64,000 nt of DNA from Leptodactylus fallax (taxonomy: Eukaryota; Chordata; Amphibia; Anura; Leptodactylidae), in NCBI GenBank assembly GCA_947044405.1, contig CAMRHE010000333.1, positions 186,001 to 250,000 of the forward strand, given 5' to 3'. Within the stretch, counting starts at the first letter, position 1, and each line of letters starts with the position of its first letter. Below are positions 35,901 through 48,673 of this stretch, in pieces. The position numbers and the translations under genes were made by a program. The notes under the pieces are model-generated. The model saw nothing but the letters and a program-made list of their open reading frames with translations, had not been told where the DNA came from and searched no databases.

Positions 35901-36800
35901 TTGGAATGTTTTACTGTACCCATGGCTTGTGTTCATTTAGACTGGGGTGCAGGGAAAGGAATGCGGGATGTGGGATTGATGTCTGATTTGCCTGCTAACA
36001 TACTGTTGGGAACTGATTTAGGACCTATGATGTGCCAATATGGGGTGGGGGCCACACCAGCTCCCTGTGATCAGCTGTCTGTCCAGGCTGATATGTCTGA
36101 CATTGTACCTGTGGGACTACCTGCAGAGGGGGCTGATAACCCTCCCTCTGAAATGTCTCCTCATACATTCTGTGAAAATGCTAATTTAATTGTACCTGTG
36201 GGAATACCTGCAGAGGGGGCTGGTAACCCTCCCCCTGAAATGTCTCCTCATACATTCTGTGAAAATGCAAATTTAATTGTACCTGTGGGAATACCTGCAG
36301 AGGGGGCTGGTAACACTTGCTCTGAAATGTCTCCTCATACATTCTGTGAAAATGCTACCTTAACTGTACCTGTGAATGTTGTAGATGAACTTGCCATGTC
36401 CAAAGGGAAGGCTAAACCCCTTACTGAGTTCTTTCCTACAGGCTGTGAAAATGTTAATTCTACTGTCTCTGGGATTAATGTAGGTGTAAAGGAGCTGAGT
36501 GAGGACTGGGCTGTAGACCCGCCCACATCTGCGGGGGCCTCACCCCCCCAGTCTGTGTCCCTGTTTCCGCCAGTCCTCCCTCCAGCTCAGTGTGATAGAA
36601 CCAATGCTGTTAATGATATTGCAAATGTCTGCCACGAAACTGTGGATGTTGCACCAGGTGGTTCGGTGTCTCTCTGGGCTCTCCGTGACGGTCCGGATGT
36701 AGAACGGACTGCTGGAATTGCGGTGGTTACCCGCAGTCAAAGGGGTGGAAAGCCTTCCAGCCTCTGCACCGGTCCCTCCGTCACTCGGACGCCTTACTGA
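35901..36800 (+). CDS. Protease end plus repetitive linker region (retrotransposon)
   Basis: The frame continues from the protease (NILLGTDLG near 36000) into a Pro/Glu-rich linker. It contains three tandem 87-bp units at 36102-36188, 36189-36275 and 36276-36362, each encoding 29 residues around PAEGAGNPPPEMSPHTFCEN. The units keep frame. The region ends AVVTRSQRGG. The linker function is unknown. The ATG at 35901 is only the first one after the stop at 35874 and may not be used. Confidence 0.7.
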   Translation: MECFTVPMACVHLDWGAGKGMRDVGLMSDLPANILLGTDLGPMMCQYGVGATPAPCDQLSVQADMSDIVPVGLPAEGADNPPSEMSPHTFCENANLIVPVGIPAEGAGNPPPEMSPHTFCENANLIVPVGIPAEGAGNTCSEMSPHTFCENATLTVPVNVVDELAMSKGKAKPLTEFFPTGCENVNSTVSGINVGVKELSEDWAVDPPTSAGASPPQSVSLFPPVLPPAQCDRTNAVNDIANVCHETVDVAPGGSVSLWALRDGPDVERTAGIAVVTRSQRGGKPSSLCTGPSVTRTPY

Positions 36801-37108
36801 GACCGCCTTGAGAAATTTCCCCACCCTAGAGCCGGAAGGGTCCGGCAACTATGTAACATGCCCCTCTCTTTTATCTCACTCCAGCCAAGAGTTCAGAGAT
36901 GCTGTCCAAGCTGACCCTATTCTGGACATATTGAAGGCGCGTGCCGCTCAACCACCCTCGGAGTCTGACAAGGCCCGAGTCTGCTGGCACCCCAGGGGGA
37001 GGTGGGGGGGAGCCTTGGGGCCAGAGCCTGAGAAGCTGGAGGCAGAGGTGCTCTCAGAAGAGGGGCACAGGCCCCTACTTCCTACAAGCCCCATCTAAAA
37101 GGGGGAGG
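36801..37108 (+). pseudogene. Remnant of the integrase-side pol region and polypurine tract
   Basis: FRDAVQADPILDILKARAAQ and the following DKARVCWH resemble the segment upstream of the integrase zinc finger in Gmr1-like elements. The match ends near 37010 and the sequence passes directly to a short 3' tail and the polypurine tract AAAAGGGGGAGG (37097-37108). The rest of pol is deleted. Confidence 0.7.
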
Positions 37109-37958
37109 TGTGATGATTCCACTTAAATATGGCTATAACTCAAAGATGTATTTTGATCTCTGGGTATCGTATCTCCTTCTTACTTCCATTCACTCATAAT
37201 GTGCTCAGCTCTAATCCTAGGTGTATGTTATCAGTAGTGGCAACCATGGAACAATAGGGCTTTGTATCCATCCCAGAATGGCTCCATTGAATTCCTACAT
37301 AGCCCTGGGTGATCAAATACACATGCATTGTTCAGCCTGGGCTGTTGATCAGACATGGTTGATAACATATAGAAGGCATTGTATCATTCCACTTGGTCTC
37401 ATCTCCTTACAAAGAATCTTGACTTGAGTGCGTTAGTCAATCAGACTTGCTGTCGCCGGTGACCTCATTCTGGGTGGTGTAATCAAGGGTATAAAAGATG
37501 AGGTAAGAGGTCAGTGGGGGTGATGCTACTGGGAGGAGACTACAAGGAGAATACTGTGAAGGGACTACTGAGGATATACTGTGATGAGCATGCTGCTGCT
37601 GGAAGCCTCCACTGGTTATTCACACATACCAGAGCATGTGTGAGTGTTGGACTACAGAACCACATCAAGGATATGTGTGGTAAAGTAATTATTTCAATTT
37701 TATTCCCTTTTTATTTATTGTACTGTATATTGTAGCTAGTAACTGTTAATGCTTGCATACATCTGCATATCTGTTCTGAACTGCATGTGTTAGATGTTAA
37801 TACTGACCCATTTAGGGGTTAATAAATATATAAAATTTAGAAAGCTTGTCTTGTATTTATCTTGTGGACCCAGCACTCACTGGCGGTGAGTGTGGTTTTT
37901 AGTAAAGAAGTCTCAGGTGTGAGCCAACGCGGTGTTGGCGCACTGAGGATCTTTCACA
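37109..37958 (+). repeat. 3' LTR
   Basis: This is the second 850 bp LTR, equal in length to the first, so it differs by substitutions only. It begins TGTGATG after the polypurine tract and ends TTTCACA before the duplication CAGTG. The TATA box and AATAAA are conserved. Confidence 0.93.
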
Positions 37959-38290
37959 CAGTGGCAGCGACATGAGGAGGCCATATAGTGACCCAGTGTC
38001 AGTGGCATGAGGTGGGCATACAGTGACCTGGTGGCAGCAGCATGAGGAGGATGCAGAGTGACCCAGTGAAAACGGCATGAGGATGCCATACAGTGACCCA
38101 GTGGCAGCGGCATGAGGAGGCCATACAGTCACCCAGTGACATTGTGGAGGTGTCAGCAGCCTTAGTAGGCCATACAGTGACCCGGTGGCAGCAGAGTGAG
38201 CAGGCCACAGAGTGGCAAGGTGATATAATGTGTAGGTAGCAACAGACTTAGGAGGCCATACAGTGAACCAGTGGCAGAGTTTGGTGAGGT
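37959..38290. repeat. Minisatellite of about 36 bp, right part
   Basis: This continues the array of 33353-33456 with roughly eight more diverged units, each containing 'ccatacagtgacccagtg' or a close variant. Joining the two parts across the 5-bp duplication CAGTG restores a normal unit, which shows that one array was split by the LTR element. Confidence 0.8.
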
Positions 38291-38298
38291 AGCATGGA

Positions 38299-41200
38299 TC
38301 ATTTAATCTGCTGCCTCAGGCATTGGTGGGTGGAAGTCCTGGCTGATCCATGATTCATCTTCACAAAGGTCAGTCTCTCCAAATTTTGGGTGGACAGGCG
38401 AGTTCTCCTTGGGGTAACTACGGCCCCCGCCGCACTAAACATCTGCTCTGATGCCACACTACTGGCCAGGCAGGACAGCTTTTCCAGGGCAAACTCGGCC
38501 AGTTGCAGCCACAAATCCAGTTTGACTGCCCAGTAGTCCAGCGGATCTTCGATGATGGGTGGCAGGGTGCACTCTATGCCACCACCTGCTGGTTCAACTT
38601 CTGCTCTGTGTCTAGCTGCTGATGAGCAGCTCCTTCATGATGAGGCTGAAGAAAGCTGCTCTTCAGCGACTCTAGGCACAGGCTGCTGCTGATGGAGCCA
38701 GTACGGCTCCTGCCACCCCCACTGCCTCCCACAGCTGCCATGCTGAGTTGAGCGCTCAGGGCCCCCCCCCCCCGGTCGGACATGCGAGAGGATGGACGAT
38801 GGCGCAGGTAGGCAGTGGCCAACTTGCTACATAGCATGTCTCTATAGTAGTTCAGTTTGTCCTCCCTTTCAGCGGGTGTTAAAAAGGCCCCCATTTTTCC
38901 CCAGTAGCGAGGGTCTAACATGGTGGAGAGCCAGTAGTCATCCCTCTTCCGAATGGTGACAATTCAGCTGTCACTGCGCAAAAAAGTCAGCATGCGTCGG
39001 GCCATTTTCGCAAGTGACTCTGAGGGACTCCCTGCATCCATCTCCACTGCATACTGCCATGGTGTGTCTGGGTCATCTGCCTCATCCTCCTTATCTCCCT
39101 CTGGCTGTTCTGGTTGCTCCTGCTCCTCCTCTCCACCCATTTGACTACACATTGTTTGTGCTCCAATGTCCTCCTCCAGTTCAGCCCCCACATGGCTCAT
39201 GTGCCCTTGAGATGTAGACGTCACATCTCCAGTCCCCTGAGATTGATAAGCATCTTTTCCAGGATGTGAATCAGTGGAATGACATTGTTAGTCAGTCGCC
39301 AGGACTATGGGATAAACAAAGTGGCCTCCTCAAAGGGAACTAGCAAACGGCCAGTGTCACGCATGAGCTGCAACTGGCTAACGTTAAGGTTACACAGGGG
39401 AGTACCTCTGTCCGCTTGGATCATCAATAAATCGTTTATAGCTTTTCTCTGTTCATATAATCAATCTAACGTATGGAGGGTTGAATTCCAACATTGCATA
39501 TCAGCCTATGTTGTAGGAGGCCGTTGTGCCACTGCAGCTCAAGGAGTGCTTGGCGGTGTACGAGTGACTGAAGTGCATGCAAAGTTTCCTTGACATTTTT
39601 AGGATGTCTTGCAGATGGGTGGAACACTTAAGGAAAAGCTTGACAACCAGATTGAACATGTGTGCCATGCAGGGCGCATGGCTCAGCCCTCCTTGACGCT
39701 GGGCCGACACCATGTTCTTCCCGTTGTCGGTTACCATTGTTCCGATTTTAAGTTCTCTTGGAGAAAGCCAGGATTCGATTTCTTGATTCAGGACACGGAA
39801 CAGTTCCTCCCCTGTGTGACTTCGTTAGCCCAGGCAAATGAGGTGTATTCATGTCGTATGCTGGAGGAGCACTGGGAATTGTTCCTGCAGTGGAGGCTGA
39901 GGAGATAGTGGAGGATGAGGCGGACAAGTTTCTGTTGTGTCTGGGCAGGCACCACATTAATCCAGTGGGCCATAAATGACATATATTGTCATTGACCGTA
40001 GTTACAGCTCCACATGTTGACGCTGCCGTGCACTTTGGCAGACACCAACAGGCTTAAGGAATGGCCCACCTTCTCTTCTACTTATTTTTGCAGGGCTGGT
40101 ACTGCCTTCTTGGCAAAGAAATGACGGCTTGGGACTTTTCACCTCGGCTCGGCACAAGCCATCAGTTCTCTGAAAGATGCAGAGTCTACCAAGTGGAAAG
40201 GGAGTGAATGCAGCACCAGTAACTCGGACAGGAGCATGTTCAGCTTCTACACTGTTGGATGATTGCACGCATACTGTTGTCTCTTAGATATAGATTCTGT
40301 GATTGATTGCTGACGCAATGACTGACTAGGAGGAGGAGCAGGAGCATCACGACCAGCAGATGATGGGAAAGACACACAGCTTCCTTCAGCTGTGGTGGTG
40401 GAGCCTTGACTGCCTGAAATGGGGTGCGTACCACTGGATGCTGCAGCGGTTGCTGTGGCAGGCTGGACCACCACATTGGAGCCACAGCTATACCAGGCCA
40501 CTTTACGGTGACGCTGCATATGTTGGCGCAGGGCTATGGTGCCAACATTGGCACCCTGGCCACGCTTCACCTTCTGCCCACAGATTGAACATATGACCAT
40601 GTTCACCTATCCCGGCGGCTTTACAAAAACTGCCACACTGCCGAGTAAGTGATTTTACCCCCAACACTCCACAATAACTGACTGCTACCGCCACTGCCTC
40701 CGTGAACCCCTGCACCACTGCTTTCCAGACAGGTAGTCTGCTGCGAAGCGGATGGTCTATCCCGGCATGTTTAGCTCCCGACCTCACACTGCTGCCACCC
40801 TGCTGACTCCCCCCGCTGCCTCATGCACAAGCTGCAACCCTCTTCTCCTGATGTCGATGAGGCGCCTTCGTCACTTGGCTCCCAATTACGATCGGCTACA
40901 TCGTCATCCACTACGGTCTGCAGGTCACTGATGTCCTCCTCAACACCAGCTACCATGTCACTCTCCTCATCACTACTTGCCCGCCTACCGCATGAAGTGA
41001 CGGATGTCTCCTCCACATCTTGGCTGAACAGTAGCTGCTGACTGTCCTCTAGTACCTCCTTCTCACTGTACAGTAGATTTGAGCCCACAGCATAGAGTAG
41101 TTCTCTAGCTGAGGGAACAGAAAAGGACAGAAGCAGGTTGAGGACAGGTGAGGGCACAGGGCCTGCTGCCGGGCCATGCCAACTAAGGGTTGTGATTGAC

Positions 41201-41316
41201 GAACCCACCGACTCTTGGCTGGGGGTGTCTGATGTGACTTGGGATGAATTGGATGACCAAGTCAACCAGTCTACAACCGTTGGGTTGCTGGTCAAGACAC
41301 AACCACTACTTGACAC
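38299..41316 (-). pseudogene. hAT (ZBED-type) transposase, decayed
   Basis: Fragments in order on the minus strand make one transposase. An acidic N-terminal region comes first (41316-40771, with ESDMVAGVEEDISDLQ). A BED-type zinc finger follows (40606-40500, CSICGQKVKRG with ALRQHMQRH). Core fragments include VNMWSCNYGQ near 40010, where the family usually has VDMWS, VTDNGKNMVSA at 39737 and CMAHMFNLVV at about 39655. An acidic Glu/Asp-rich insert lies at 39224-38964 and a C-terminal part at 38921-38574 (LDPRYWGKMGAFL). The last part (38514-38299) has the hAT dimerisation signature SEQMFSAAGAVVTPRRTRLS. Many frameshifts and stops, and an apparent Asp-to-Asn change, indicate loss of activity. 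Confidence 0.85.
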
Positions 41317-41519
41317 TGGGAGCTCAGGTCTCTGTAACTGACCCCTGCTGCCACTGACTCCTGCTGCGACCTGTGCCTGCGCCAGAAACCTTTAGGCCTG
41401 TGGCCCTCCCCTGTGCATGGCCACTAGCTTCTCTGTTTGACATACTGTTCGATGAAAAAACTTAATTGTAAAGGGCAAAAAGGCCTGTTATTTTCTACAT
41501 TGAAGAGAACAGCAAATAT

Positions 41520-41960
41520 GCCCCTTATTTCTTCACCCACTAATGAACACAAAAAAACGTGATAACGGCAGAGATTTGTGGCTCAGAATTATTGAATTAT
41601 TGACAATACTATTTATAAATGGCCAGCAACTTTATACTGGTAACAAAATATGCTCCTTTTATGTGTTTTGACACTAATAAAGACCTTTAAATAAGTGATA
41701 ACCGCTAGGAATTATTGAATTTTTATTGACAATACTGTTTAATATTGCCTGTAACTTTATAGTGGAAACAAAATGGCAAATATGGTCGTTATGTCTTTCC
41801 CCACGTTAAAGGCCTTTATTACAGATAAGTGCAGATATTATTGGATGATAATTCAGTTTTCTTTGGCACAATAGTACTGAATAATGTTATGCCTTGTAAG
41901 AACAGTGAATAAGCCCCTTATAATAAACACCTTTAAAAAGGCTTCTTTTACAGTACATAT
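41520..41960. repeat. Diverged tandem repeats of about 125 bp in the hAT leader
   Basis: Blocks containing 'attgacaatactrttt', a 'taactttatastgg' phrase and 'aaacaaaat' occur about three times, each followed by 'taaagacctttaa'-like sequence. They lie upstream of the hAT transposase and may be subterminal binding repeats or simple duplication. Confidence 0.45.
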
Positions 41961-42555
41961 GCATGCAGATATTAATTTATATTTCACTTTTTTTTTTTGC
42001 TGTACTGCACTGCAAAAGGCTTGTTGTGTTCCACCTTGATGACACAGATATGAGACATGAGCAGCAGTATAACGGCAGTGAGTGCTGCAATGTGAATTAT
42101 TCTCCAAATTCTTGCTGTAAATGATCCTGCAACCAGCTCAAATTCTTCTCTCTATTCCTCCTTATGCTTTCCCTACAGTTCAAAGGCTCAGCCTCTTTCC
42201 CTGAACTTCTATATGTTTTCTAAGTCTTTCCCTAGCTCCTGCCGACGTCTGTCCCTACAGTAAGAGCGATGTGGAATGACTGCACCTAAAATGGCTGAGG
42301 GTTTTTATAGGGCTGTGACCTCACAGGTCCTGCTGGCTGATTAGCTGCACGCTTGGCATTGTGGGTGATCCCGCGCTCCTAGAGTCCCTTCCCTCTTGTC
42401 CTAACATGTGGCGACCATTTAAAAAAAAATAAAAAAAATGCGATTTGATGCATCGAAGCATGAGGAAATATGGAATCATGGCGAAACGAAGATTTCCTGA
42501 AATTCGGATCGAATTCCACTTCTGCAGAATCGATTCGCTCATCTCTAATTGTAAT

Positions 42556-43795
42556 GTTTTTACTCATTTTATATCAAGATACTGGCTTTGTGCGAACCCA
42601 AAATAGTGGCCATATTTGTGTATATTGGAAAGCTCTCACACTAGATCAGCTGTCCCAAAACTCTCCGATACAATAATGCATACAAATGAGGACACCGGAT
42701 AGGGTTTTGTTGTGAGGTTGTCTTTCCATATTACTAGCTTTGGTAATGTTCTACTAACATTCTTTATACCTTTTGGTCAATACGTTAATTGTAACACTTT
42801 TTTGATGCTTTTCTGGTGTCATGTACAATGTATTGTGTATACACTGTCACCTTGCATTTCACACAAGTACATAATAGATTCTTCCAGCTTTAGTACAAGG
42901 TATGGATTAACTGCTCTCTTAAAGGGGTTGTCTCATTTTGCACACTTATTCCCTATCCACAGGATAAGAGTCTCATCGCTCGGGGCCCGAAAGGAGGACG
43001 GGGAACCGAAGGTCCCCCTTTGGCCTCCCTGACACTCCATCCACTTCTATGGGGCTGCCGGAGATTATAGTCCTGGCAGCTCCACAGAAGTGAATGGAAC
43101 ACCGGTCCTGCAAGTACACTCCTTTCACCAGGAGACCTAACTTTCGGTCACCCTTATCACTCAGGGACCCGGAAGTGAAGTTATCATGAGGCATATTGAA
43201 TTTTTCATTTGGCCTCAATCAAAGACCAGACATAATTTTGTACTACTGAGTTAAAGTGGTTGTCTGTGATTTAGGTCAACATCAGATCAATGAGGATCCG
43301 ACCCACAGCACCTCCATCGATCAGCCATTTACAATGAGCTCTGTTGGGTTTTTTTGGTAGTTTTTTTTTTTTAACTGTTTACCAAACTCAGTGCTGAACA
43401 TTGTATAGCAGAAGTTCTTGCTATTGCAGCTCAGCCCCAATCTTTTTAATGGGATGGAGCTGCAAAAATGTGAATGATGAAGGTGATGTCTTTGGCCTGT
43501 GAAATGCAACTAATCGGTGGGAGTGCTGTCGAATGACAGGTTTTCAATAATTATGCCCTGGAGAACCGCTTTACTATACATTTATTATATAGTGGCCATG
43601 TATCTCATGTCATGCATTCTTCATTTCAAGCTTACGACTGGTTATGATAACAGTTTACAACTTACCTTTCAGGCATCAGATTTTCTGGCCTCTGTACAGT
43701 TCCAATCTGACCCACTGAGCTTTTCATAGACACCCTTTTACAGCATATCCAATTCTGATTCTTTGTGCCAGGATCAGAAAAGGACATTCAATATA
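42556..43795. repeat. TTAA-type repeat fragments, no gene
   Basis: Two starts of the type TTAAAGGGGTTGTCTC (about 42919) and TTAAAGTGGTTGTCTG (about 43250) resemble the MITE at 9362. The second may close at 'gagaaccgcttta' near 43573. No supported gene is present. Confidence 0.4.
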
Positions 43796-45422
<1,627 letters not shown>

Positions 45423-45424
45423 TA

Positions 45425-48300
45425 TAGTACAAAATTTCCTCAAATTGAAATACATGTGTTGAGCTCTGATGGACTTTTAAGAGTATGCTATGATGCTAAA
45501 ACGACATGTTTTTACAGTGACATTGGATACTAGATTCCTTTATGCCTCCTGTTATTGAAACTTCTGTACATCTACTTGTGCAGTGTTTGGGTGAGCTAGA
45601 ATGCTTCAGAGAATTTTAATGTTTTCACTTAAAAGTAAGAGGGTTAATTGCATAAAAAGTCAATAAAATAAGAAACCATAGAAGTATTAGCTATTCATTT
45701 CAGGAATTACTGTGTCTGTAAACAGCATGTGTGTCATATGGAGAGCATGCTCTGCAAGGAGCAGATTAGGTTCCTTTAGTTTTCATACAATGTTATGAAA
45801 TGGCTCATGCACTTGGTGGCCCTGAGGACTGGCTTATTACAGAGCGGGATGTCAACTGGCTGCAGTTCTCCTTCATTCTGCCAAGCTCCAGCTTAATGCT
45901 GCTGGAAGAAAACCAGACAGTCTGCCAAAGGATGTAATAACCCCCTTGGCAATTTCAGTAAACATATCAGTAGGGCAGCTATGTCTGCTGTAAAGAAAAG
46001 ACTAAAATTTAAACTATAGAGCAATATAATGATAAACATGTATAAAATTTAGCAGTAGCTTTTAACAGGTTTTCACTCATATTGGACATAGAAATATATA
46101 TTTTACAGTTGTAAAAATGTGTACTTTTAAAGCTTGCAAATTTTAATTATGGGTACAAATAAGGTTGTATAGAAATGTAGATTTATACATGACTCCATAG
46201 TAGAAAACTGGTACTGTATTTATACATTTTTGCATTGTGTGGATGAGATTTGTTACTCACTTTGCAGTTACTTTAATAAGCAAAGGATTTTCTGCCTGCA
46301 AACTTGGGGAGGGAAATCTGCAGTGCATCTACCATGTCCGGACAACTTAAGCTGCTCATAATTTAGAGGGACATTTTCAATGGGGAGATGTGAATAGACC
46401 CCTGGTTGCCTCTCCTGACTTGGGCTCATCTCCCACAGAAACAAGGGATGGAGGATGTTGAAATTCAACATGCCCAATCCTCATCTTATCCCAACATCTG
46501 ACACTGGGGGAAGTTCCGACAACCTCAAACACATTAGTTGCCAGATTCTACCAGCCAGTTTGGCTGATTTTCATCTAATGCATATGGACACCTTTAGTGA
46601 TTTGTTAGGGTCATCTTCTCCAAAGAAAAACACCATATTTGCCACTTTAACTAAACAATAGGCAGACACTTATTTTAGAAATATACAGTATTTTATTTTG
46701 TATTCAACCAAGTAAGTCAACATGTAAGTGCTGAATATGAATAAATTCTAGGAGGAACATTGGCCAAAACCTGGAAAGAATGGGAAGACTTGCCAATGAT
46801 TTCAACAAGCACTTGTAGAACATACATTTATCTAATGTATAGTACACACTATATGGCATAGTACACCAGAAAATGTGGTATTTCTCCATGGTAGCATGTT
46901 GTGATTCTTGGCATAAAACTTCTGGAAACAATCTGAAAGTCGCTCCTTTTGACTTAATAACAGAAAAGTAGCAAGTTTTTCCCCTTACAGGATAATCTAA
47001 TTAATGTAGCATGTAACAGCAATGAAGTGGATACAGACATTATACTTGTTATAAAGAGATGTTGCAGATTTTTTTTTTTTTTTTGCCAAAACCAGAATTT
47101 TTTTTTTTTTTTTTAAGGGGTTATTCTATAAAAAATTATTTCTCCCTTAGGGGATAAATTACTGATCAGTGGAGGTCTGACTGCTGAGACCCCACTGACC
47201 CTGAGAACCAGGATGTCTGTGAATGTAATGTAATGGTGAATGCAGGATCTGTACTCTCTCCAGCCGCTTCAATGGGAGCATAAGAAATAGCCTAACTACA
47301 GCATTCTGCTATCTTCACCACTCCCAATGAAGTAAATGGAGAAGGTTCACACAATCTATGTCCACCACTACAGTCACAATGGTGGCAAACACTCTTATTC
47401 AAAACAAGGATTTTTGGGATCGGTTGGGAGTTTCAGTAGTCGATCAGCAATTTTTCATTATCCCATGAATATGGGTTAAATAATTTTCATTTCCTAACCG
47501 CTTTAAGGAGGACCTTTCAACTCTCCCGAAATGTCTACTATAGCAAATACTTGCATTTCCCATGAAATAACCATGGGAAAATCTGCATTCCTCAGTTTAG
47601 GCTATGTTCACATCTGCATCAGCATTTTTTGTCCGCTTCGTTCAGCTTAAAAACAAGGGACACCTGACAGACCCTCATGACCTCCATATGTAACCACTAT
47701 TTTAGCAGTTCACTTCGTCTACTGTTCGCGTCCTCCAATGGACCAGAAAAACAGACAGCCTGGCACAGAAGTGAACTTAGCATTACTCCCCTAGAACTGT
47801 CTGAATATATGGAAAACCAGGTTGGACACTGCCAGACTATGCAGGGACTTACACCCAGCTAGTAACACCCAGTTTTCAATTCATTCATACAATTCTAGGA
47901 GGAATGACAGAGGAACTATACCATGCAGAGCTATAAAATGAATGCTTCAGAATAGTTATACTTGTGGGAAGCGCAAGCATTTACAGACACGTCAGAAGGT
48001 GTGACAGACCCTGTTCACATACATTCTGGTATTACAGGGACAACCTGCAGAGGGTATTTGGTAACTCGTACATGGTCATGAATGGGCAGAGCATGGGACA
48101 TAGCTATATATTTTATAACACTGTTCAAGGATATGGTGCTTTGGCTTTAGCATGGCATCAATTAAGTAAATGAAATCTTCAGAATGAGTAAAGAACCAGA
48201 ATCATTCTCCTAATCCACTGGCTGAGAGGTTGGAGTGTCATACAGAATTACAGCACACAGACAAGAGCCATGTGGCTGAGACCAAATACAAGAAATCACA
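45425..48300. other. Downstream flank of MAT2B, possible 3' UTR, no other gene seen
   Basis: The MAT2B 3' UTR must begin at 48502 and extend to lower coordinates. The nearest exact AATAAA on the minus strand that I noted is at 46692-46697, about 1.8 kb after the stop, and a nearer variant signal may be used instead. The stretch also holds T-rich runs near 47070-47115 and a MITE at 47598. Confidence 0.4.
47598..47782. mobile_element. Short MITE of the 'TAGGCTATGTTCACATCTGC' family
   Basis: The left end 'taggctatgttcacatctgc' is matched by the right end 'cacagaagtgaacttagc' in inverted orientation. If the MAT2B transcript extends this far, it lies within the 3' UTR. Confidence 0.5.
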
Positions 48301-48502
48301 GAAATTATTCTAAGTAACTGCTGCTTCGATAATCCGTAATCTGATATAAGATGAAATAATCAACTTGTGTTATGTACCAACAACCTAGGAACTGGAACTG
48401 ACTGGTTTTAACTCGATTTATATATTAACACCAATACAAAACTAAATTTCTTCAAGAAAAAAGTAGAAATATCAATTTCACCTATATGGGGAAAAAAAAA
48501 GC

Positions 48503-48673
48503 CTAATGAAAGACTGTTTGCCGCCATTTCTTGTCAACTAAAAATGGCCATAGGGATTCCCTAATGCCAGCTCTGAAGGGTGTCCGCTGTCCGATGCCAA
48601 GTGTCTCCAGCCTGGAGCAGTCAAGCTGTGGGTTCCAAGGTCGAGGTGTCGCCCCGACAGGTTCATCTGTGAT
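48503..48673 (-). CDS. MAT2B: MAT2B exon 7 (coding part)
   Basis: It encodes residues 279-334 and the stop TAG at 48503-48505. The C-terminus [20 protein letters not shown] followed by His is nearly identical to the human end. In human MAT2B this tail inserts at the MAT2A dimer interface, as I recall from the complex structure. The acceptor is TATAG|ATC. Confidence 0.97.
   Translation of the reverse strand: MTDEPVGATPRPWNPQLDCSRLETLGIGQRTPFRAGIRESLWPFLVDKKWRQTVFH

Larger units (their letters stand above)
33457..37958 (+). mobile_element. Gmr1-like (Ty3/gypsy) LTR retrotransposon, pol largely deleted
   Basis: Two LTRs of exactly 850 bp flank a 2.8 kb internal region, and the 5-bp target duplication CAGTG is on each side (33452-33456 and 37959-37963). 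The LTRs begin TGTGATG and end TTTCACA. I counted about 16 differences between them by eye (about 2 percent), so the insertion is fairly recent. The interior encodes gag with a SCAN-like capsid region, a CCHC knuckle and protease, then a repetitive region and the start of the integrase-side region. Reverse transcriptase, RNase H and integrase core are missing, so it depended on another element for movement if it moved in this form. Confidence 0.92.
32836..42547 (-). mobile_element. 9.7 kb hAT element (ZBED-type), interrupted by an LTR retrotransposon
   Basis: The ends TAGAGATGAGCGAAT (32836) and its complement ATTCGCTCATCTCTA (42547) are inverted and flanked by the exact 8-bp duplication ATTGTAAT (32828-32835 and 42548-42555). 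These features place it in the hAT superfamily. A decayed transposase with a BED-type zinc finger and hAT dimerisation region lies on the minus strand. Its 3' part carries minisatellite repeats, and an LTR retrotransposon of 4502 bp has inserted into these. Without that insert the element is about 5.2 kb. Confidence 0.9.

Noticed and set aside
38953..39217. Plus-strand open frames rich in Ser and Pro
   Set aside because: They are antisense to the acidic Glu-rich insert of the hAT transposase.
40823..41341. Plus-strand open frames near 40823-41341
   Set aside because: They are shadows of the minus-strand N-terminal region of the hAT transposase.
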